DNA of 64,000 nucleotides from an uncultured Lachnospiraceae bacterium (GTDB lineage Bacteria > Bacillota > Clostridia > Lachnospirales > Lachnospiraceae), in contig CANOLA010000002.1 in the NCBI GenBank assembly GCA_947566705.1, positions 37,112 to 101,111 on the forward strand, read 5' to 3'. This document shows positions 59,385-64,000 of the stretch, piece after piece. Numbering within the stretch: the stretch's first letter is position 1; every line of letters begins with the position of its first letter. The notes under the pieces were generated by a model. The model made no database searches, was not told the origin of the DNA, and saw nothing but the letters and a program-made list of their open reading frames with translations. Both the position numbers and the translations under genes were made by a program.

Positions 59385-61832
59385 TTGAAATCATACACTG
59401 ACCAGGCGAAAAAAGCATTAAATTATGCAAACCGCCTGTCTAAATCCAGTGGCTGCGGCTACGTTGGGACAGAGCATATTCTTGCCGGATTACTCAAGGA
59501 AGGAAAAGGAGTTGCCGCAGAAGTGCTTGCTGCAAACAATGTGGAGCTTGGGCAGCTGCAGCAGCTGATAGACGAACTGGTTGCAATCGGGGAGGAAATT
59601 GTAGTAGCGGACCGTGACGGATATTCCCCGCGTACACAGATGGTACTGGACCGTGCCGATGAAATTGCAGAGCGTTTTGCCTGCGAAGAAACAGGAACAG
59701 AGCATCTGCTGCTTTCCATTGTCAAAGAAGGGGACTGTGCAGCTTCCCGCCTGTTAAATACCATGGGGGCAAACCTGCAGAAGCTTTTTGTGGATATTCT
59801 GGCTGCCATGGGGGAAGACCCGGCGCAGTACCGTGATGAAATCCAGCGCGGCAGAATTGAGAACGGCTCTTCAGCGACCCCGACCCTGGACCAGTATTCC
59901 AGGGACCTGACGGCAATGGCAAAAGCAGGACTGTTAGATCCTGTGATTGGCAGGACACAGGAAACAGCGCGTGTGATTCAGATTCTCTGCCGGCGTGGAA
60001 AAAACAATCCGTGTCTGATTGGAGAACCAGGCGTAGGAAAAACCGCAATTGTGGAAGGAATTGCACAGAGCCTTGTCAATGGAACCGTGCCTGATATTGT
60101 TGCCGGAAAAAGACTGGTATCACTTGATATGTCAGGTCTTGTGGCAAAATCCAAATACCGCGGGGAATTTGAGGAGCGGATAAAAAAAGTAATCAATGAA
60201 GTGGCAGCGGCGAAAGACGTTATGCTTTTCATAGATGAACTTCACACCATTATTGGCGCAGGCGGAGCAGAAGGTGCACTGGATGCATCAAATATATTAA
60301 AACCAGCACTGGCAAGGGGCGAGGTTCAGGTGATTGGTGCAACCACCATTGAGGAATACCGCAAATACGTGGAAAAAGACGCAGCGCTTGAACGCCGTTT
60401 CCAGCCGGTACAGGTATCAGAGCCGACAGAGGAAGAGACAGTTCAGATACTAAGGGGACTGCGCGGCATCTATGAAAGACACCATCATGTTGAGATTACG
60501 GACGAGGGCCTGGAGGCGGCAGTACATCTGTCCAGCCGTTATGTAAATGACCGTTTTCTGCCGGACAAAGCGATTGATTTAATGGATGAATCGGCAGCAA
60601 AGGTCAAGCTCCATATGGTGCGCGATTCCGGTGAAATAGCAGACCTCAGGCAGGAAATAAAACAGCTGAATTTCAGAATTGAGGATGCACTCCGCGAAGG
60701 CGATATCGAACAGGCACGTGTGCTGAAAGAAGAAAAAGAAAAATTAAATGCATCCTGGGAAAAAGCAGCCCGTAAGAACCAGCGTTTTTCGAAAAACAAA
60801 AAACCGGTGGTGGGGGAGAATGAAATTGCGGATGTGGTTGCAGAATGGACCAAAATTCCAGTCAGCAGGCTGACGGAAAGCGAAGCAGAACGTCTGGGCA
60901 AACTGGAAGAGACACTGCATAAGCGTGTCATCGGGCAGCATGAGGCGGTGTCTGCCGTGGCGCGTGCAGTAAGAAGAGGGCGCGTCGGCTTAAAAGATCC
61001 GGGGCGGCCGATTGGTTCATTTCTGTTTTTAGGACCGACCGGAGTTGGGAAAACAGAAGTGTCCAAAGCCCTGGCAGAAGCAGTATTCGGAAACGAGGAA
61101 TCCATGATACGGGTGGATATGTCTGAGTATATGGAAAAACACAGCGTATCCAAAATGATAGGTTCACCGCCCGGATATGTCGGGCATGAGGACGGCGGAC
61201 AGCTTTCCGAAAAAGTCCGCAGAAATCCTTATTCCGTCATACTGTTTGATGAAATCGAAAAAGCGCATCCTGACGTATTCAATATTCTGCTGCAGGTTCT
61301 GGACGACGGGCATATTACCGATGCCCAGGGACGTAAGGTTGACTTTAAAAATACAATTATCATAATGACAAGCAATGCCGGAGCACAGTCCATCATCGAA
61401 CCGAAAAAACTTGGTTTTGGTGTAAAAGAGGATGAAAAGCAGGATTACGATGTAATGAAAAACAGTGTTATGGAAGAAGTGAAGCGTATTTTCAAGCCGG
61501 AATTTCTAAACAGAATTGATGAAACAATCGTATTCCGTGTGCTGAACAGGACAGACCTGAAACAGATTGTGACACTTATGACAAGTGAGCTGCAGGAACG
61601 CTGTAAAAACCAGCTCCAGATTGAGCTTGTGGTCAGGGATGCTGCCAAAAACCTGATTGTGGAAGAGGCATATGATAAAAAATACGGGGCAAGGCCGCTG
61701 CGGAGGAAGATACAGGATGAAATAGAAGACCGCATTGCGGAACAGATGATAAAGGGAGAAATTAAATCCGGTTCCCATGTGGTTATTACCACAAAGAACA
61801 AGGAAATCGTTGTCACAAAAGTGAACGTGTGA
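59385..61832 (+). CDS. clpC: ATP-dependent Clp protease ATP-binding subunit ClpC
   Basis: ClpC unfolds substrates for ClpP, often with MecA. The 815 residues comprise a double Clp N-domain (1 to about 145), AAA-1 with Walker A GEPGVGKTAI (213-222) and Walker B MLFIDELHT, a UVR-type middle segment (DALREGDIEQARVLKEEKEKL), and AAA-2 with Walker A GPTGVGKTEV (about 550) and EFLNRIDE. It starts at TTG with a GGAGGCAC site. The ctsR-mcsA-mcsB genes that often precede clpC are absent here. Confidence 0.97.
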   Translation: MKSYTDQAKKALNYANRLSKSSGCGYVGTEHILAGLLKEGKGVAAEVLAANNVELGQLQQLIDELVAIGEEIVVADRDGYSPRTQMVLDRADEIAERFACEETGTEHLLLSIVKEGDCAASRLLNTMGANLQKLFVDILAAMGEDPAQYRDEIQRGRIENGSSATPTLDQYSRDLTAMAKAGLLDPVIGRTQETARVIQILCRRGKNNPCLIGEPGVGKTAIVEGIAQSLVNGTVPDIVAGKRLVSLDMSGLVAKSKYRGEFEERIKKVINEVAAAKDVMLFIDELHTIIGAGGAEGALDASNILKPALARGEVQVIGATTIEEYRKYVEKDAALERRFQPVQVSEPTEEETVQILRGLRGIYERHHHVEITDEGLEAAVHLSSRYVNDRFLPDKAIDLMDESAAKVKLHMVRDSGEIADLRQEIKQLNFRIEDALREGDIEQARVLKEEKEKLNASWEKAARKNQRFSKNKKPVVGENEIADVVAEWTKIPVSRLTESEAERLGKLEETLHKRVIGQHEAVSAVARAVRRGRVGLKDPGRPIGSFLFLGPTGVGKTEVSKALAEAVFGNEESMIRVDMSEYMEKHSVSKMIGSPPGYVGHEDGGQLSEKVRRNPYSVILFDEIEKAHPDVFNILLQVLDDGHITDAQGRKVDFKNTIIIMTSNAGAQSIIEPKKLGFGVKEDEKQDYDVMKNSVMEEVKRIFKPEFLNRIDETIVFRVLNRTDLKQIVTLMTSELQERCKNQLQIELVVRDAAKNLIVEEAYDKKYGARPLRRKIQDEIEDRIAEQMIKGEIKSGSHVVITTKNKEIVVTKVNV

Positions 61833-61838
61833 TATAAT
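61810..61838 (+). promoter_or_regulatory. Promoter at the clpC 3' end
   Basis: The -35 TTGTCA at 61810-61815 and a perfect -10 TATAAT at 61833-61838 have 17-bp spacing. The -35 box lies within the last codons of clpC. It would drive the small unknown gene and radA. Confidence 0.75.
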
Positions 61839-61896
61839 TACGGTAAAAACATAACGAAGATAATAAATTCAGCATAAATACACAGGAGGATAAATC

Positions 61897-62310
61897 ATGG
61901 CTGCAATCAGTGAATTGATTCGTACGGAAGGAGACGGAACCATCAGTTTTGGGGATTACACCCTGGCTGCCAAAGCAAAACTTGACAATTATGAATTCAG
62001 CGGGGATATGTATAAGGTAAAGACCTTTAAGGAAATCACCAAACTGGAGCGTAACGGACTGTTTGTATACGAATCCGTGCCAGGAACAGCAGTTACCAGC
62101 TTTAAGCAGGATGAAAATACAGTAGCATTTACCGTGGAGGGACCGGAAGACGCACAGATTACACTGGAGCTGGCAGAAGAAACCGAATACGAGATTACCA
62201 TTGCCGGAAAATCTGCAGGCACCATGAAAACAAATCTTGGAGGCAAACTGAGTTTAAGCGTGGAACTTGAAGGTGCAGATACCGTGGAGATTAAAGTAGA
62301 AAAGAGATAA
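61897..62310 (+). CDS. Small conserved-looking protein of unknown function
   Basis: This 137-residue acidic protein has no signal peptide or membrane helix and reads as mostly beta strands: GTISFGDYTLAAKAKLDNYEF, GDMYKVKTFKEITKLERNG, AVTSFKQDENTVAFTVEG and SLSVELEGADTVEIKVEK. I do not recognise a catalytic motif. It lies 2 bp before radA and behind its own promoter, so it is probably cotranscribed with radA. It has a CAGGAGG ribosome binding site. Confidence 0.85.
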   Translation: MAAISELIRTEGDGTISFGDYTLAAKAKLDNYEFSGDMYKVKTFKEITKLERNGLFVYESVPGTAVTSFKQDENTVAFTVEGPEDAQITLELAEETEYEITIAGKSAGTMKTNLGGKLSLSVELEGADTVEIKVEKR

Positions 62311-62312
62311 CT

Positions 62313-63683
62313 ATGGCAAAGACAAAAACAAGTGCGTTTTTTTGCCAGAGCTGTGGATACGAATCATCCAAATGGATGGGCCAGTGTCCGGGGTGTAAAG
62401 AGTGGAACAGTTTTGTTGAGGAGCTGGTTGACCGGAAGTCACTTAGTACTTCCGGTAAGCTGAAACCGGTTTCAGATGCAAAGCCTGTTCCACTTTCTGC
62501 AATTCATGCCCTGGATGAAGAACGTGTAAGTACCTCCATGCCGGAGCTGGACCGTGTACTTGGGGGCGGAATCGTAAAAGGCTCCCTGGTTCTGATTGGC
62601 GGCGACCCTGGAATCGGAAAGTCCACGCTGCTTCTGCAGGTATGCAGGAACCTGTCGGCAAAAAAAATATCAGTGTTATATGTTTCCGGGGAGGAATCCC
62701 TGCAGCAGATTAAGATTCGTGCGGAGCGTATCGGTTCATTTACTGATAAACTCACACTTTTATGTGAAACGGATCTTGATATCATTCGCGGTGTCATTGA
62801 GCGGGGAAAGCCGGATACTGTGGTAATAGACAGTATCCAGACCATGTATCATGACAGCATTGCATCAGCGCCGGGCAGTGTGTCGCAGGTGCGGGAGGCA
62901 ACAGGAATCCTGATGCAGATTGCTAAAGGAATGGGAATATCCATATTTATTGTCGGGCATGTTACCAAGGAAGGCGTGGTTGCAGGACCGCGTGTCCTGG
63001 AGCATATGGTTGATACTGTGCTTTATTTTGAGGGTGACAGGCATGAAAGTTACCGGATACTCCGCGGAGTAAAAAACCGTTTCGGTTCAACCAACGAAAT
63101 CGGCGTATTTGAAATGCGCACAGAGGGCCTGGTAGAAGTGGAAAACGCATCTGAATACATGCTGAGCGGTAAACCCAAAGATGCCTCCGGCTCGGTGGTT
63201 GCCTGTTCCGTGGAAGGCACACGTCCGGTTCTTCTGGAAATACAGGCGCTGGTCTGCCACAGCTATTTTAACAATCCCAGACGGACAGCAACCGGTACGG
63301 ATTTTAACCGTGTGAACCTTCTGATGGCGGTTCTGGAAAAACGACTGGGCATGCAGCTTTCCGACTGCGATGCCTATGTGAATATCGCCGGGGGAATCCG
63401 GATGAATGAACCGGCAATAGACCTTGGCATTGTACTTGCAATTATTTCAAGCAAACTGGATCTAACCATCGACGAGCATATGATCTGCTTCGGGGAAGTT
63501 GGATTAAGCGGGGAAGTACGCGGTGTCAGCATGGCGGAGCAGCGCATACAGGAGGCAGCAAAACTTGGTTTTTCGACTTGTATCCTGCCTGAAGTGTGCA
63601 AAAATGCAGTACATGCGATTGGAGGAATCCATTTAATCGGAGTATCAAATGTAAAAGAAGCGCTGCAGGTGATAAATCATTAA
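62313..63683 (+). CDS. radA: DNA repair protein RadA (Sms)
   Basis: RadA is a RecA-like ATPase that promotes branch migration in recombination repair. Its 456 residues include an N-terminal zinc finger (FFCQSCGYESSKWMGQCPGC), a RecA core with Walker A GGDPGIGKSTLLLQ, and the diagnostic KNRFG motif in RGVKNRFGSTNEIG. A Lon-protease-like C-terminal domain follows (NIAGGIRMNEPAIDLGIVLAI). The clpC-radA order is common in Firmicutes. Confidence 0.98.
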   Translation: MAKTKTSAFFCQSCGYESSKWMGQCPGCKEWNSFVEELVDRKSLSTSGKLKPVSDAKPVPLSAIHALDEERVSTSMPELDRVLGGGIVKGSLVLIGGDPGIGKSTLLLQVCRNLSAKKISVLYVSGEESLQQIKIRAERIGSFTDKLTLLCETDLDIIRGVIERGKPDTVVIDSIQTMYHDSIASAPGSVSQVREATGILMQIAKGMGISIFIVGHVTKEGVVAGPRVLEHMVDTVLYFEGDRHESYRILRGVKNRFGSTNEIGVFEMRTEGLVEVENASEYMLSGKPKDASGSVVACSVEGTRPVLLEIQALVCHSYFNNPRRTATGTDFNRVNLLMAVLEKRLGMQLSDCDAYVNIAGGIRMNEPAIDLGIVLAIISSKLDLTIDEHMICFGEVGLSGEVRGVSMAEQRIQEAAKLGFSTCILPEVCKNAVHAIGGIHLIGVSNVKEALQVINH

Positions 63684-63783
63684 AACCATGAATTAAATGT
63701 ATAATACATAAAAAACAGAAAATTTAGACAATTTATCAAAAAAGCCGCAATTGAACTTCTTTTACATTTTGTCGAAATAATGG

Positions 63784-64000
63784 TTGACTTTGGGAATTGT
63801 GCGTGCTATTATAACAAAGCTGACTGATTCAGCAGGGGCGGAAAGCAGAAGTAAGGCATGGCTCCTGCAGAACAAAAAAGTCAGAAAAAGTTGTTGACAG
63901 GACAGACAGCTTGTGGTAAACTTAAATAGTTGTCACGAACTGCTGACAGCGAACCCGGACATTGACAACCGAACAGTGAAAAACCTTGAAAGATTCAAGA
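63784..64000 (+). promoter_or_regulatory. Tandem strong promoters and leader, probably of an rRNA operon
   Basis: P1 has TTGACT at 63784-63789 and TATTAT at 63807-63812. P2 has a perfect TTGACA at 63894-63899 and TAAACT at 63917-63922. Both have 17-bp spacing. The rest, with GACAACCGAACAGTG and CCTTGAAAGATTCAAGA at the window end, looks like the leader just upstream of a 16S rRNA gene. The 16S gene itself is not inside the window. The gap 63684-63783 is AT-rich without a visible gene or clear terminator. Confidence 0.6.

Noticed and set aside
60539-61153. 204-codon minus-strand frame opposite clpC
   Set aside because: It is a shadow of a highly conserved clpC segment with no independent support.

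Overview
The window reads as chromosome of a Gram-positive anaerobe of the Clostridia, most likely a Lachnospiraceae member. The support is indirect but consistent: dense co-directional housekeeping operons, strong AGGAGG ribosome binding sites with several TTG/GTG starts, sporulation-linked genes (a SigH-type sigma factor, a YlmC/YmxH protein), MecA/ClpC proteolysis, PASTA kinase signalling, LTA-synthase-type enzymes, and a dockerin/cohesin-like pair. I cannot name genus or species. No prophage, IS element, CRISPR array or integrase was seen.

Layout. 1-4.8 kb: two DUF4230 proteins, then tetrapyrrole genes hemA, hemC and a cobA-hemD fusion. 4.8-16.7 kb: a long tightly packed run of priA, def, fmt, a zinc peptidase, rsmB, rlmN, PP2C phosphatase, PASTA kinase, rsgA, rpe and thiamine pyrophosphokinase (translation, protein maturation and envelope signalling). 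16.8-20.5 kb: ychF, a YlmC-like gene that starts inside a hairpin, nrdR, a YqeG-type phosphatase, rpiB and efp. 20.6-24.8 kb: an HD-GYP/GGDEF protein, a HAD-guanylate-kinase-like fusion and a TPR protein. 24.8-28.3 kb: metY, pta and ispF, with two unusual intergenic repeat arrays. 28.3-32.4 kb: cysS, mrnC, rlmB, sigH, mecA. 32.6-38.5 kb: a minus-strand CheC-like/CheY pair, a BMP-ParB-like fusion with a phosphoesterase, tRNA-Thr, an OGG1-type glycosylase and a minus-strand EF-hand-like protein behind a sigma-28-like promoter. 38.8-44.0 kb: a LytTR/GHKL two-component system and two ABC exporters. 44.0-48.3 kb: S1-domain protein, lytic transglycosylase (minus), lysA, AraC regulator, tRNA-Leu. 48.6-50.9 kb: an AT-rich Lnt-like gene (minus) and an XRE/unknown pair with a palindromic operator. 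50.9-56.2 kb: a three-gene envelope-polymer operon (LTA-synthase-like sulfatase, YfhO, CsbB-like glycosyltransferase). 56.3-63.7 kb: a dockerin-bearing glucosaminidase, a membrane-anchored cohesin-like protein, clpC, a small unknown protein and radA. The window ends in tandem strong promoters and a leader that look like the front of an rRNA operon.

The most unusual items are: (1) the dockerin/cohesin-like pair, which could tether a cell-wall hydrolase to the membrane; (2) intergenic hairpins with a C(GAA)G triloop whose stems covary between distant loci; (3) a sigma-28-like promoter followed by a leader containing a terminator-like hairpin before the EF-hand-like gene; (4) two rarely described fusions, BMP-ParB-like and HAD-guanylate-kinase-like. 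All functional statements come from reading motifs; no database search was run.
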